This document shows, piece after piece, positions 29,513 to 38,533 of a stretch of 42,794 bases of DNA. Within the stretch, counting starts at the first letter, position 1. The number at the start of each line of letters is the position of its first letter. This stretch comes from Alphaproteobacteria bacterium (lineage in GTDB: Bacteria; Pseudomonadota; Alphaproteobacteria; SHVZ01). Under the pieces are notes generated by a model, which saw nothing but the letters and a program-made list of their open reading frames with translations, ran no database searches and had not been told where the DNA came from. A program made the translations under genes and the position numbers. The stretch spans positions 1 through 42,794 of the forward strand of contig VGEN01000021.1 in assembly GCA_016869285.1 (NCBI GenBank). The letters are read 5' to 3'.

Positions 29513-29600
29513 GCCTCCAAGGCATCGTAAGGCCCGAGTCGGCGTGCATGAATGCCGGCGCGGCATGGAGCACCGGTCCGGCTTGGTGGGCGGAATTGCC

Positions 29601-30410
29601 TTAGAGAAGCCGGTCGCTCTCGATGACCTCCCCCGGCGCAATGTCGGGGAGCCCGGCGAGTTCCGCATAGTAGGGCGTGAAGTCCGGGCGCGTCGCCTCG
29701 ATCAGGTCCTTGAAGCTGTCGATGACGAAATAGCACTCCTGGAAGTCATCGATGCGATAGCGCGTGCGCATGATCCGCATCAGGTCGAACTCGATGCGCT
29801 TCGGGGCTTTCGCTTCGAGCGAATAGATTGACTCGCCCTTGCTCGAGACGATGCCGGAACCGTAGATGCGCAGGCCTTCCGGTGTGCGGATGAGCCCGAA
29901 TTCGACCGTGTACCAGTAGAGCCGCGCCAGCTTCTCCAGCGCACCGAGGCCGAGCGCCTTCAAGCCGCCCTCGCCATAGGCTTGCATGTAGTCACCGAAG
30001 ACCGGATGCACCAGCAGCGGTACATGACCAAAGACGTCATGGAAGACGTCGGGCTCCTGGATGTAGTCGAGCTGCGCCGGGGTGCGGATGAAGCAGGTCG
30101 AGGGAAACTTGCGGTCGGCGAGCAGCGCGAAGAACACGTCATCCGGCACGAGGCCCGGCACCGCGACGATCTCCCAACCCGATGAGGCCTTCAGGATCTC
30201 GTTGAGACGCCGGAAGTCAGGGATACCAGCGGCGGTTACGTCGAGCGCATGGACGCCGGCCAGATACTCGTTGCAGGCGCGGTCCCTGAGGATCGCCTGC
30301 TGGCGCTCGAACAGCGTCTTCCAGGTCGTGTGCTCCGTCGCCGAATACCCCTTCCAGTCCTGGGTTACGAGGTAGTCGGAGACGGCCGGCTTCGCCTTTG
30401 CCAAGGCCAT
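29601..30410 (-). CDS. phhA: Phenylalanine-4-hydroxylase
   Basis: Iron- and pterin-dependent monooxygenase that converts Phe to Tyr. It is 269 residues, the bacterial catalytic-domain-only form. Iron ligands are His124 and His129 in PDVFHDVFGHVP and Glu170 in YWYTVEFGLI. The substrate and pterin pocket FIRTPAQLDYIQEPD precedes them. The ATG at 30410 has cagagagacc upstream. It is convergent with the acyl-CoA dehydrogenase and divergent from the arsR-type gene. No pterin carbinolamine dehydratase is adjacent. Confidence 0.95.
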   Translation of the reverse strand: MALAKAKPAVSDYLVTQDWKGYSATEHTTWKTLFERQQAILRDRACNEYLAGVHALDVTAAGIPDFRRLNEILKASSGWEIVAVPGLVPDDVFFALLADRKFPSTCFIRTPAQLDYIQEPDVFHDVFGHVPLLVHPVFGDYMQAYGEGGLKALGLGALEKLARLYWYTVEFGLIRTPEGLRIYGSGIVSSKGESIYSLEAKAPKRIEFDLMRIMRTRYRIDDFQECYFVIDSFKDLIEATRPDFTPYYAELAGLPDIAPGEVIESDRLL

Positions 30411-30515
30411 GGGTCTCTCTGCAATGAGTGGGTCTAGCCCTTGCCGTCGATCTTGAGGGGTAACCCCGATGGGTCAAGGCCGGCCGCTTGCACGGGCTCC
30501 GGGAACGTAATATTC

Positions 30516-30527
30516 GAACATATGTTC
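30516..30527. promoter_or_regulatory. Palindromic operator candidate for the ArsR/SmtB repressor
   Basis: GAACATATGTTC is a perfect 12-base palindrome, with a further TGTTC half-site eight bases on (30531-30535), in a strikingly AT-rich island of otherwise GC-rich DNA. The 12-2-type SmtB/CzrA operators known for this family contain TGAACA...TGTTCA half-sites, which this resembles. It sits about 27 bases before the likely repressor start and about 105 bases upstream of phhA on the other strand. Confidence 0.7.
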
Positions 30528-30540
30528 ATATGTTCAGAAA

Positions 30541-30546
30541 TATATT
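30541..30546 (+). promoter_or_regulatory. Candidate -10 element of the arsR-type gene
   Basis: TATATT ends eight bases before the ATG at 30554, so transcription would begin at or next to the start codon. No Shine-Dalgarno sequence is visible before that ATG. The palindrome at 30516-30527 would then cover the -35 region, where no good consensus is seen. Together these suggest a repressed and possibly leaderless transcript. Confidence 0.45.
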
Positions 30547-30553
30547 ACATAAC

Positions 30554-30859
30554 ATGCATCTTCTGACCGTGAGTCAGACCCAGGAGCTGGCCGGGACCTT
30601 CCGGCTGCTCGGCGACCCGACCCGACTGGCAATTGTGCTCGCCGTTGCCGAGGAGCCGCGCCCGGTCGGCGCCGTCGCTGAGGGTCTGCGCCAGAGCCCC
30701 TCGCTCGTCAGCCATCACCTGCGCCTCCTGCGTGCCGCCCGCCTGGTCAAGGCCGAGCGCCAGGGGAAGCAGGTCTTCTACTCGCTCGCCGATGCGCATG
30801 TGCGTACCGTCATCGAGGACATGGCGGCCCATATCCGCGAACCTCGTTCGGAGGACTGA
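30554..30859 (+). CDS. ArsR/SmtB-family metal-sensing repressor (alpha5-type)
   Basis: Winged-helix dimeric repressor of 101 residues from the ATG at 30554; a longer form from 30530 would add eight residues, and a TTG at 30488 would span the operator. The helix-turn-helix is VGAVAEGLRQSPSLVSHHLRLLRAARLV, followed by the wing RQGKQVFYSL. The last helix has DAHVRTVIEDMAAHIRE: Asp, His+2, His+13, Glu+16, exactly the spacing of the alpha5 zinc site of SmtB. No cysteine sensor motif is present. The next gene, a cation efflux protein, starts one base after its stop. Confidence 0.88.
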   Translation: MHLLTVSQTQELAGTFRLLGDPTRLAIVLAVAEEPRPVGAVAEGLRQSPSLVSHHLRLLRAARLVKAERQGKQVFYSLADAHVRTVIEDMAAHIREPRSED

Positions 30860-30860
30860 G

Positions 30861-31478
30861 ATGCCTGCCCATTGCTGCGATCATGACAACGGTACGGGCA
30901 ACGATCCGGTCTACCGGCGCATCTTGATCATCGCGCTCGTCGTCAACCTCGCGATGTTCGCGATCGAGATTCTGGCGAGCCGAGCGTCGCAGTCTGACTC
31001 GCTGCTGGCCGACTCGATCGACTTCCTCGGCGACGGTGCCAACTATGCCGTCAGCCTCTGGGTGCTAACCGCGGCGGTAGCGATCCGCGCCAAGGCCTCG
31101 CTGCTGAAGGCGGCGAGCATGGCGGGGTTCGGCCTCTGGGTGCTGGGCTCGACCGCTCTGCACGCGTTGGCCGGCACGGTGCCGGAAGCACCGACCATGG
31201 GCGTCGTCGGCACGCTGGCGCTCTTCGCCAACCTCGGCGTCGCCATGCTGCTCTACCGCTTCCGCGAGGGCGACTCCAATCGCCGCTCGGTCTGGCTCTG
31301 CACGCGCAACGACGCGATCGGCAACCTGGCCGTGCTCGCTGCGGCAGCTGGCGTGCTGGGGACGGGGCAAGGCTGGCCGGACGCGCTGGTTGCGGCCGGG
31401 ATGGGCGTGCTCGCGCTGCATTCGGCCTTTCGGGTTTCTCGCCAAGCTGCGGGCGAGCTTCGACCGGCCTCGGCTTGA
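30861..31478 (+). CDS. Small cation diffusion facilitator-type transporter
   Basis: 205 residues; five to six hydrophobic helices and no C-terminal cytoplasmic metal-binding domain, unlike full-length CDF proteins of about 300. The N-terminus MPAHCCDHDNG has a small His/Cys cluster. The TM2 metal motif is SLLADSIDFLGDGANYAVSL with Asp54-x3-Asp58 in place of the common His-x3-Asp, and the TM5 motif is CTRNDAIGN with Cys147-x3-Asp151. Export of Zn2+ or a related cation under control of the upstream repressor is likely; the exact metal is unclear. Confidence 0.82.
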   Translation: MPAHCCDHDNGTGNDPVYRRILIIALVVNLAMFAIEILASRASQSDSLLADSIDFLGDGANYAVSLWVLTAAVAIRAKASLLKAASMAGFGLWVLGSTALHALAGTVPEAPTMGVVGTLALFANLGVAMLLYRFREGDSNRRSVWLCTRNDAIGNLAVLAAAAGVLGTGQGWPDALVAAGMGVLALHSAFRVSRQAAGELRPASA

Positions 31479-31512
31479 CGGCATAGAAGGACGGGCGCGA
31501 ACTAGTGCCCGG

Positions 31513-32172
31513 ATGCTGCTCCAGGAAGAGAAGGAAGACGAGGCTCTTGCCCGGCCGAAGATCGGCCAGGCGGCCAAGCCGCGCGGCCGGGTCGGCCGCG
31601 CTTTCGGCTGGCTGTGGCGTCGCGTCAACGGACCGATAAACCGCTGCGCGGTCTCGGCGCTTGAGATGCAGCATGGCGAGTCCGTGCTTGAGATCGGCTG
31701 CGGGCCGGGCGACGCCATCGAGCGGCTTGTGCGCGACGGGCAGGCAAGGCGGATCGTCGCCATCGACCACGCACCCGACATGGTGGACGCGGCACGCACG
31801 CTGAACAAGGTCGCGATCCGCGAGGGTGTGGTCGATGTGCGCGAATGCTCGGTCTCGGAAATGCCGTTCCGCGAAGGCAGCTTCGATGTTGTGCTGGCGG
31901 TCAACTCCGTGCAGTTCTGGCCGCATCTCCGGCTCGACCTGAAGTCGGTGCTGCGTATCCTCAAGCCCGGCGGACGCTTTCTGATCGCCATGCGCATGAC
32001 GATGGAGCCGAGAGCTCGCCGCCGCTGCGAGATGCTGCTGCGTGCGCTGCCCAACGCCGGCTTCGTCGAGGTGACGATGGAGGAGGCGAGCGCCCGCGCA
32101 ATGCAGGTGGCGCTGATCTTCGGCAAGCGGCCGATCTGGGCCGGCGGTCCCTACGACGCCTTCGTCGCCTAG
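31513..32172 (+). CDS. Class I SAM-dependent methyltransferase
   Basis: 219 residues from the ATG at 31513, 34 bases after the transporter gene. The SAM-binding motif I is VLEIGCGPGDAIERLV; motif II is VAIDHAPDMVDAAR; later motifs are FDVVLAVNSVQFWPHL and ILKPGGRFLIAMRM, a Methyltransf_11-type fold. The substrate is not recognisable. The N-terminus is charged and lysine-rich. The 3' end overlaps the convergent tctA by four bases. Confidence 0.85.
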   Translation: MLLQEEKEDEALARPKIGQAAKPRGRVGRAFGWLWRRVNGPINRCAVSALEMQHGESVLEIGCGPGDAIERLVRDGQARRIVAIDHAPDMVDAARTLNKVAIREGVVDVRECSVSEMPFREGSFDVVLAVNSVQFWPHLRLDLKSVLRILKPGGRFLIAMRMTMEPRARRRCEMLLRALPNAGFVEVTMEEASARAMQVALIFGKRPIWAGGPYDAFVA

Positions 32173-33680
32173 GCTCCCGCCGCCGCGCGCCAGCGGCTCC
32201 GCCGCCAGAGCCAGAGCGCCAACGGCGTCAGCCAGACAAGTATCGTGATGACCCCGAGCGCGCCGGCGATGGGACGTTCGAAAAACGGCAGCAGATGACC
32301 CTCAGCCTTCATCATCGAGGTGATGAAGTTGTTCTCGATCAGCGGCCCCAGCACCAGAGCCAGAACGCAGGGCGCGATCGGAATGCCGTTCTCCTCCATC
32401 AGGAAGCCGGCGATGCCCATGATCAACATGACGGTGACGGCGAAGAGCACATTGTCGATCGCAAACGAGCCGACCAGGCAGAACATCAGGATGATCGGCA
32501 TCAGCGTGTGACGCGGCACCGAGAGGATCTGCTTGGAGGCCTTGATTGCAGTCCAACCGAGCGGAAGCATCAAGAGGTTGGCGAGGAAGAAGGACAGGAA
32601 CACCGCATAGATCAGCTCGGGGTTGCGGATGAAGATGGTCGGTCCCGGATTCATCCCCTTCATGTAGAGGACGCCGATCACGATCGCCGTGATCGAGTCG
32701 CCCGGAATGCCGAAAACCGTAGCCGGTATGTAGGCGCCGCCAAGCGCGGAATTGTTGGCGGCCCCGGCCTCGGCGATGCCCTCGACATGGCCGGTGCCGA
32801 ACTTCTCCGGCTCCTTCGAGAACCTCTTCGCCGTCGCGTAGGAGATCCAGGCGGCGACGTCGGCGCCGGCGCCGGGTAGCGCGCCGATCAGCGTGCCCGT
32901 GATGTTGCCGCGCATGACCGGCCAGCGGTACTTCCACAGCATCCGCCATTGCCCGGCAAAGATGTTGCCGATCTTCTTCTGCGGCAGGGTCGCGGGCGCA
33001 TCGATTGTCGTCGCATAACGCAGGATCTCGGCTACGGCATACATGCCGACCAGGACCGGGACCAGGCTGAGGCCGCCGAGGAGCTGGACGTAACCGAAAG
33101 TGAACCGGCTGAAGCCCGTCATTGGATCGATGCCGATGGTGGCAAGCAGCAAGCCGAAGAGGAGAGAGATCGCGCCCTTGACCGGCGATCCCGGCGAGAC
33201 GAGGAGGGCGCAGGCGAGGCCGAGCATCGAGAGCCAGAAATACTCATAGCTCGAGAACTTGAGCGCGAGCTCGGCCAGCGGCGGCGCCGCGAACATCAGC
33301 GCAGCCGAACCGAAAAGGCCGCCATAGACCGAGGTGGTGACGCCCGCGCCAAGCGCCATCTCGGCTTCGCCCTTCCTGGTCATGGCGTAGGCTTCGTCGG
33401 TGTAGGCGGCGGAGGCCGGTGTGCCGGGAATGCGCAAGAGCGCTCCGGGAATGTCGCCGGCGAAGATCGCCATGGCCGAGGCGGTTACGATCGCTGCGAT
33501 CGCCGGCACCGGCTCCATGAAGAAGGTGACCGGCACCAGCAGCGCCGTCGCCATCGTCGCGGTCAGTCCGGGCATGGACCCGACGAACAGGCCGAACACC
33601 GCGGCCGCCAGCATGACCGTCAGCGTGTAGGGCTGCAGCAGCAACCCGAGCGCGGTCAGGATCACCTCCAATTGAACCAT
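32169..33680 (-). CDS. tctA: Tripartite tricarboxylate transporter large permease, TctA
   Basis: Large membrane subunit (about 12 helices) of a binding-protein-dependent secondary carrier for citrate-like acids. It is 503 residues. Family signatures are GLFVGSMPGLTATMATALLVPVTF, IFAGDIPGALLRIPGTPASAAYTDEAYAMTRKG, SYEYFWLSMLGL and the repeat-like GNITGTLIGALPGAGADVAAWISY. The last codons are basic (RRSRWRAAAGA). It overlaps tctB by 19 bases and is the last gene of the tctC-tctB-tctA run. Confidence 0.95.
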   Translation of the reverse strand: MVQLEVILTALGLLLQPYTLTVMLAAAVFGLFVGSMPGLTATMATALLVPVTFFMEPVPAIAAIVTASAMAIFAGDIPGALLRIPGTPASAAYTDEAYAMTRKGEAEMALGAGVTTSVYGGLFGSAALMFAAPPLAELALKFSSYEYFWLSMLGLACALLVSPGSPVKGAISLLFGLLLATIGIDPMTGFSRFTFGYVQLLGGLSLVPVLVGMYAVAEILRYATTIDAPATLPQKKIGNIFAGQWRMLWKYRWPVMRGNITGTLIGALPGAGADVAAWISYATAKRFSKEPEKFGTGHVEGIAEAGAANNSALGGAYIPATVFGIPGDSITAIVIGVLYMKGMNPGPTIFIRNPELIYAVFLSFFLANLLMLPLGWTAIKASKQILSVPRHTLMPIILMFCLVGSFAIDNVLFAVTVMLIMGIAGFLMEENGIPIAPCVLALVLGPLIENNFITSMMKAEGHLLPFFERPIAGALGVITILVWLTPLALWLWRRSRWRAAAGA

Positions 33681-34150
33681 CCCGAATAGGGCTCGAGCAC
33701 GCCCCAGGGGAGCGGCACCAGAAGGATCTCGACGAAGAACATCTGGATGGCGACGCTGGCGACGATCGCGATAGCCAGGGCATAGAGCGGCCTGCGGCTC
33801 AGATGCGCGATCAGCGCAAAGAGGATGATGACCGAGCAGGCGAAATGGCCGATGTCGTCGGCAAACAGCACGTAGAAGCCAAGGCCGGCGAGGACGAGCA
33901 GGAAGCCGAAAGCGTGCCGGGGTGAGCTCGCCCAGGCACCGAGCGCGAGCACCGGCTGCTCGCGGCGATGGGTCAGGCCGCCGATCACCAGCAGCCCGCC
34001 GCAGATCACAAGGCCGATGCCGAGGAGCGTCGGCAGGAAGCCGGGACCGTAGGGAATGTGCTGGGCCTTCGGAAAGTACCAGGCCTGAGAAATGACCGCC
34101 GCGCCGAAAAGCGCGACGACGATCCCGATGATCGCGTCGTTGAACTTCAT
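33662..34150 (-). CDS. tctB: Tripartite tricarboxylate transporter small membrane protein, TctB
   Basis: 162 residues with four hydrophobic helices, as for TctB. The ATG at 34150 is chosen because it begins the first helix MKFNDAIIGIVVALFGAAVISQAWYFP and has the ribosome binding site cctctcctc... read on this strand as GAGGAG-like context nearby. The conserved GPGFLPTLLGIGLVICGGLLVIGG is present. The end EPYSGWFNWR runs into tctA by 19 bases. Confidence 0.85.
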   Translation of the reverse strand: MKFNDAIIGIVVALFGAAVISQAWYFPKAQHIPYGPGFLPTLLGIGLVICGGLLVIGGLTHRREQPVLALGAWASSPRHAFGFLLVLAGLGFYVLFADDIGHFACSVIILFALIAHLSRRPLYALAIAIVASVAIQMFFVEILLVPLPWGVLEPYSGWFNWR

Positions 34151-34162
34151 GAGGAGAGGAAC

Positions 34163-34189
34163 GACCCGCCCGGCGGCGCCGGGCGGGTC
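34163..34189 (-). other. Strong hairpin between tctC and tctB
   Basis: A perfect 12-base stem (GACCCGCCCGGC with GCCGGGCGGGTC) and a three-base loop, starting 12 bases after the tctC stop. It has no T-run on either side. It could stabilise the tctC message or partly stop transcription, giving more binding protein than membrane subunits. Both are inferences from position. Confidence 0.6.
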
Positions 34190-34200
34190 GAGGATCCAGG

Positions 34201-35181
34201 CTACTTCTTCACCATGTTGAGCGCGGTCATGATGCGCGCGGTGAATTCCTCGTGCTCCTTGAGGAAGGCGGTGAAGTCGGCCGAAGGCCGCCAACGCATG
34301 CCGAAGCCCCGCGCGGTCATTGCGTCGCGGAACTCGGCCGAGTCGTAGATCTGCTTCAGCGCCTTCTCCATCGCCTGCACGACCTCGGCCGGCAGCCCCT
34401 TCGGACCGGCGACGCCGCGCCAGGCGCCGCCTTCAAAAGTCTTGCCGATCTGCTCCTTGACCGTGGCGATATTCGGGAAAGCGGGAATGCGATCGTCGCT
34501 CATGACCACCAGGGGCTGCACCTTGCCGGCCTCGATCAGGGCCTTCGCTTCCGGCGCCGAGGCGGTCACGAAGTCGAGGCCGCCGGCGGCGAGCTCCTGC
34601 AGGCTCACTGCGGCGCCGTTGCTCGGGATGAAATTGATCGCCTTGGTGTCGACGCCCTGGTCGATCAGAAGTCCGGAGACAGGGATATCCCAGCTGCCGC
34701 CGCAGGAGCCGCCGCAGCCGATCTTGAACTTCGACGGGTTTGCCTTGATCGCCGCCAGTGCATCTTTGAGAGTCTTGTAGGGCGTGTTGATCGGTGCGTG
34801 GAAGCCGGCCGGATCGAAATTGTACTGCGCGATCGGCGTAAACATATCGCGGTTGATGTCGGCCTGGCCGAGCAGCTTGTACTGGGCATAGGGATAGATG
34901 ACGCCAAGGGTGTAGCCGTCCGGGCGCGCGGTCGCGATGTTCGTGTGGCCCACCACCCCGCCCGCCTGGCCCTGGTTCACGACGTTGAAAGGTTGCTTGA
35001 AGATGTCCTGCAGCTGCTTTGCTAAGAGGCGACCGGTTGCATCGGTGCCGCCACCGGCAGCGGCCGGGACGATGATCGATACGGGGCGTTCCGGCCAGGC
35101 AGCCTGCGCCGCCGGCGCAAGCCCAAGGCCGATCAAGAGCGCAACGCTGCTGGCAAGCGAAACGAGGTGTCGTCGCATCAT
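34201..35181 (-). CDS. tctC: Tripartite tricarboxylate transporter substrate-binding protein, TctC/Bug family
   Basis: Periplasmic solute receptor, 326 residues. The ATG at 35181 has AGGAGG eight bases upstream and opens a signal peptide MMRRHLVSLASSVALLIGLG with likely cleavage after AAQA. The mature part starts AWPERPVSIIVPAAAGGGTDATGR, the Bug family N-terminus. The middle has RPDGYTLGV and FIPSNGAAVSLQELAAGGLDFV; the end has KGLPAEVVQAMEKALKQI. The ligand is unpredictable for this family. tctB and tctA follow on the same strand. Confidence 0.95.
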   Translation of the reverse strand: MMRRHLVSLASSVALLIGLGLAPAAQAAWPERPVSIIVPAAAGGGTDATGRLLAKQLQDIFKQPFNVVNQGQAGGVVGHTNIATARPDGYTLGVIYPYAQYKLLGQADINRDMFTPIAQYNFDPAGFHAPINTPYKTLKDALAAIKANPSKFKIGCGGSCGGSWDIPVSGLLIDQGVDTKAINFIPSNGAAVSLQELAAGGLDFVTASAPEAKALIEAGKVQPLVVMSDDRIPAFPNIATVKEQIGKTFEGGAWRGVAGPKGLPAEVVQAMEKALKQIYDSAEFRDAMTARGFGMRWRPSADFTAFLKEHEEFTARIMTALNMVKK

Positions 35182-35225
35182 CGAGATATCCTCCTGTGAG
35201 CGCGTCTCTCTTGGACGCCAGGAGA

Positions 35226-35255
35226 AGGATAGGTGGCGGCCAGTCCGGGTGACAA
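35226..35255 (-). promoter_or_regulatory. Candidate promoter of the tct operon
   Basis: On the minus strand TTGTCA (35255-35250) and TATCCT (35231-35226) are 18 bases apart, in the 104-base gap between the TfoX-like gene and tctC. Each has four to five consensus bases. This is the best pair seen there, but it is a weak call. Confidence 0.4.
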
Positions 35256-35285
35256 GGCGGCGTGACGGCCGGGTGAAACGCTGCC

Positions 35286-35645
35286 TCAATTGGGGGCAGA
35301 GTGGCGCACCATCGCTTTCTTGACCGGGCTCGATCGTGCCGCAGCCAAGGCGATCTCGACCCAGGGCCGGAGCGCGTCAGGATCTTCCAGCGCGTCGTCG
35401 GGCGGCGCGTAAAAGCCGAGGCTGTAGCCGGGCGTCCTGGAGGACGGCCGGAAGCGCTTGAGACCCGCCGCCTCGCAGGCGGCCTTTCCGTTGCCGGAGG
35501 CCTTCAGATAGAGCGTGTCTTTCCAGACGATGGCGACAAAGCGCCCGCCGAGATAGATGCCGAGGCCGCCGAACATGCGCCGGCACGTCACCCGGCCGAA
35601 GGGCTCCAATAGCTCCTCGACAAAGGCGGCGAAGCCCTCCGCCAC
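35286..35645 (-). CDS. TfoX N-terminal-domain protein
   Basis: 119 residues, only the N-terminal domain of TfoX/Sxy. Key blocks are FVEELLEPFGRVTCRRMFGGLGIYLGGRFVAIVWKDTLYLKA, then RFRPSSRTPGYSLGFYAPPDDALEDPDALRPWVEIALAAA, characteristic of TfoX_N. The start is GTG seven bases after the fumarase stop. The competence role of full Sxy should not be assumed for the single-domain form; its function is unknown. Confidence 0.85.
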   Translation of the reverse strand: MAEGFAAFVEELLEPFGRVTCRRMFGGLGIYLGGRFVAIVWKDTLYLKASGNGKAACEAAGLKRFRPSSRTPGYSLGFYAPPDDALEDPDALRPWVEIALAAARSSPVKKAMVRHSAPN

Positions 35646-35652
35646 TTAGAGC

Positions 35653-37290
<1,638 letters not shown>

Positions 37291-37317
37291 CGGGGAACTC
37301 CTGGAAACGAAACGCGG

Positions 37318-37800
37318 CTACTTCTTGCGGAAGGCGTCGAGCGTGACGACCTTGGCGCCCTCGGCCGGCGGTTCCTCGGCAGCCGGCGGGGCAGCTTCGG
37401 GCTTGGCCTCAGCGGCGGCCGGCTGGGCCTGCGCGGCCGGCGCCGATGCCGCCTGGAAGGGCAGGGTGAAATTAGCGGTCGGATCGGCGAAGACGGTCAC
37501 CGCCTGAAAGGGGATGGTCAGGCGCTCATGCACGTTGTTGAAGCTGAGCGTGACCGAGAAGGATTCCTCTTCGACGTCGAGACCCCAGAATTGGTACTGG
37601 AGCACGATCGTCATCTCCTGGGGGTAGCGGGACTTGAGGTAGTCCGGCACCACCGTTCCGGGATGATCGGTGCGGAAGGAGATATAGAAATGATGCGCGC
37701 CCGGCAGCCCGTGTCGGGATGCTTCGGAGATCGCCTGCCGCACGACGCCGCGCATCGCGGACTCGATCATCTTGTCGTAGCGCAGCAGATCCTTGGCCAT
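37318..37800 (-). CDS. sspB: SspB, ClpXP adaptor (alpha-proteobacterial type)
   Basis: Adaptor that brings tmRNA-tagged proteins to ClpXP. The ATG at 37800 gives 160 residues starting MAKDLLRYDKMIESAMRGVVRQAI. The tag-binding domain (about 1-115) has HHFYISFRTDHPGTVVPDYLKSRYPQEMTIVLQYQFWGLDV and FSVTLSFNNVHERLTIPFQAVTVFADP. A Pro/Ala/Glu-rich linker and the C-terminal XB motif KVVTLDAFRKK, the ClpX docking peptide, follow. The tmRNA gene is immediately upstream on the same strand. Confidence 0.92.
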   Translation of the reverse strand: MAKDLLRYDKMIESAMRGVVRQAISEASRHGLPGAHHFYISFRTDHPGTVVPDYLKSRYPQEMTIVLQYQFWGLDVEEESFSVTLSFNNVHERLTIPFQAVTVFADPTANFTLPFQAASAPAAQAQPAAAEAKPEAAPPAAEEPPAEGAKVVTLDAFRKK

Positions 37801-37832
37801 GGGTCCTGGTACGGGCGAAGACAACGACGACG

Positions 37833-38112
37833 CGAAGTGGGGGGCTTCTGTTGCCCGGTGCCCCCCGGACCGCGCTTACCTAGTGTTAGGCAGCGAGGGC
37901 CATACGGTTGTCGTTGGCACCTATAAGTGGCCCGATAACGGCGGAACCATGCCGGGCAAAAGAAGCACCTTTACCACGCACGTCGATCCTGGATCGCCCC
38001 CTTAGACCCGGCTCCGAGGAGCCGGGGAAACTGGTGGAGGCGCCGGGCACTGCCCCCGGGTCCGTAACGCTTATTCCATGCCCCGTTTATCGCCATAGTC
38101 GGTTTCCCGACC
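37833..38112 (-). ncRNA. ssrA: tmRNA (ssrA), circularly permuted two-piece form
   Basis: Read on the minus strand. The acceptor piece comes first (about 38112-38032), ending GGCGCCTCCACCA. A 30-base intervening segment with an 8-base hairpin follows (38031-38002). The coding piece then starts at 38001 with GGGGGCGATCCAGGATCGACG. GGGGGCG pairs with CGCCUCC of the acceptor piece, with a G-U at the third pair, the known tmRNA identity element for alanine. The tag frame is 37918-37886, encoding ANDNRMALAA and a TAA stop. A CCCCCC/GGGGGG hairpin (37839-37866) closes the end. Exact outer ends are approximate. Confidence 0.92.
37886..37918 (-). other. tmRNA proteolysis-tag reading frame
   Basis: Codons GCC AAC GAC AAC CGT ATG GCC CTC GCT GCC TAA give ANDNRMALAA. 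With the alanine carried by tmRNA the full tag is AANDNRMALAA. The resume codon is preceded by TAGGT, matching the UAG-N-N pattern upstream of known resume codons. AANDN is the SspB-binding part and ALAA the ClpX-binding end in characterised tags. Confidence 0.88.
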
Positions 38113-38223
38113 CGGTAAATATAGGTGGCGGCGGGGTTATAAGGAAGAGGCGTTCCCTGGGGGCTTCCCGGCTTAGCCGGCTCACGTACAATGCGACGAG
38201 GTCCAGCCGGCGGGGGCAGGGAA

Positions 38224-38523
38224 ATGGAGCCACAGGATCTTCCTCGACCCGCGCTTCGCCGGCGTCTGGCGGACGCGTTGGTCAATACGCTCGCAGCGGC
38301 CCTTTACCTCACCCCCTTCGTCGTCGTGATCGCGCGGGATTTCGGCTACAGCGCCCTGGTTGCCGCGGTCGCGTGCCTGCCCGCCTTCGCCTATGCGCTT
38401 CGCTACCTCGCCAGGGGCGACGAGGCCGCCTCCGATGGCATCGGCTACGCGCAGCAGGCGGCGCGCTATCAGATCGGCGAGGCGACCCGCGGCACCGCCT
38501 TCGATCGACATCAGCGGAGATAG
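38224..38523 (+). CDS. Small membrane protein of unknown function
   Basis: 99 residues from the ATG at 38224 (ggggcaggga upstream). Two hydrophobic helices, ALVNTLAAALYLTPFVVVIA and YSALVAAVACLPAFAYALRYLA, are separated by RDFG. The C-terminal half is soluble and charged. It begins about 110 bases upstream of the tmRNA gene, divergently. I do not recognise the family. Codon usage fits the neighbours, and the next gene starts 10 bases after its stop. Confidence 0.5.
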   Translation: MEPQDLPRPALRRRLADALVNTLAAALYLTPFVVVIARDFGYSALVAAVACLPAFAYALRYLARGDEAASDGIGYAQQAARYQIGEATRGTAFDRHQRR

Positions 38524-38533
38524 CCGCACTCCC

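Noticed and set aside
29550..29564. Short hairpin ATGCCG-GCG-CGGCAT between the acyl-CoA dehydrogenase and phhA
   Set aside because: Only six pairs, no T-run; not convincing as a terminator. Nothing else is visible in this 88-base gap.
30488..30553. Upstream TTG start for the ArsR-type repressor
   Set aside because: Would place the palindromic operator and the -10 element inside the coding region; the family normally begins near the ATG at 30554.
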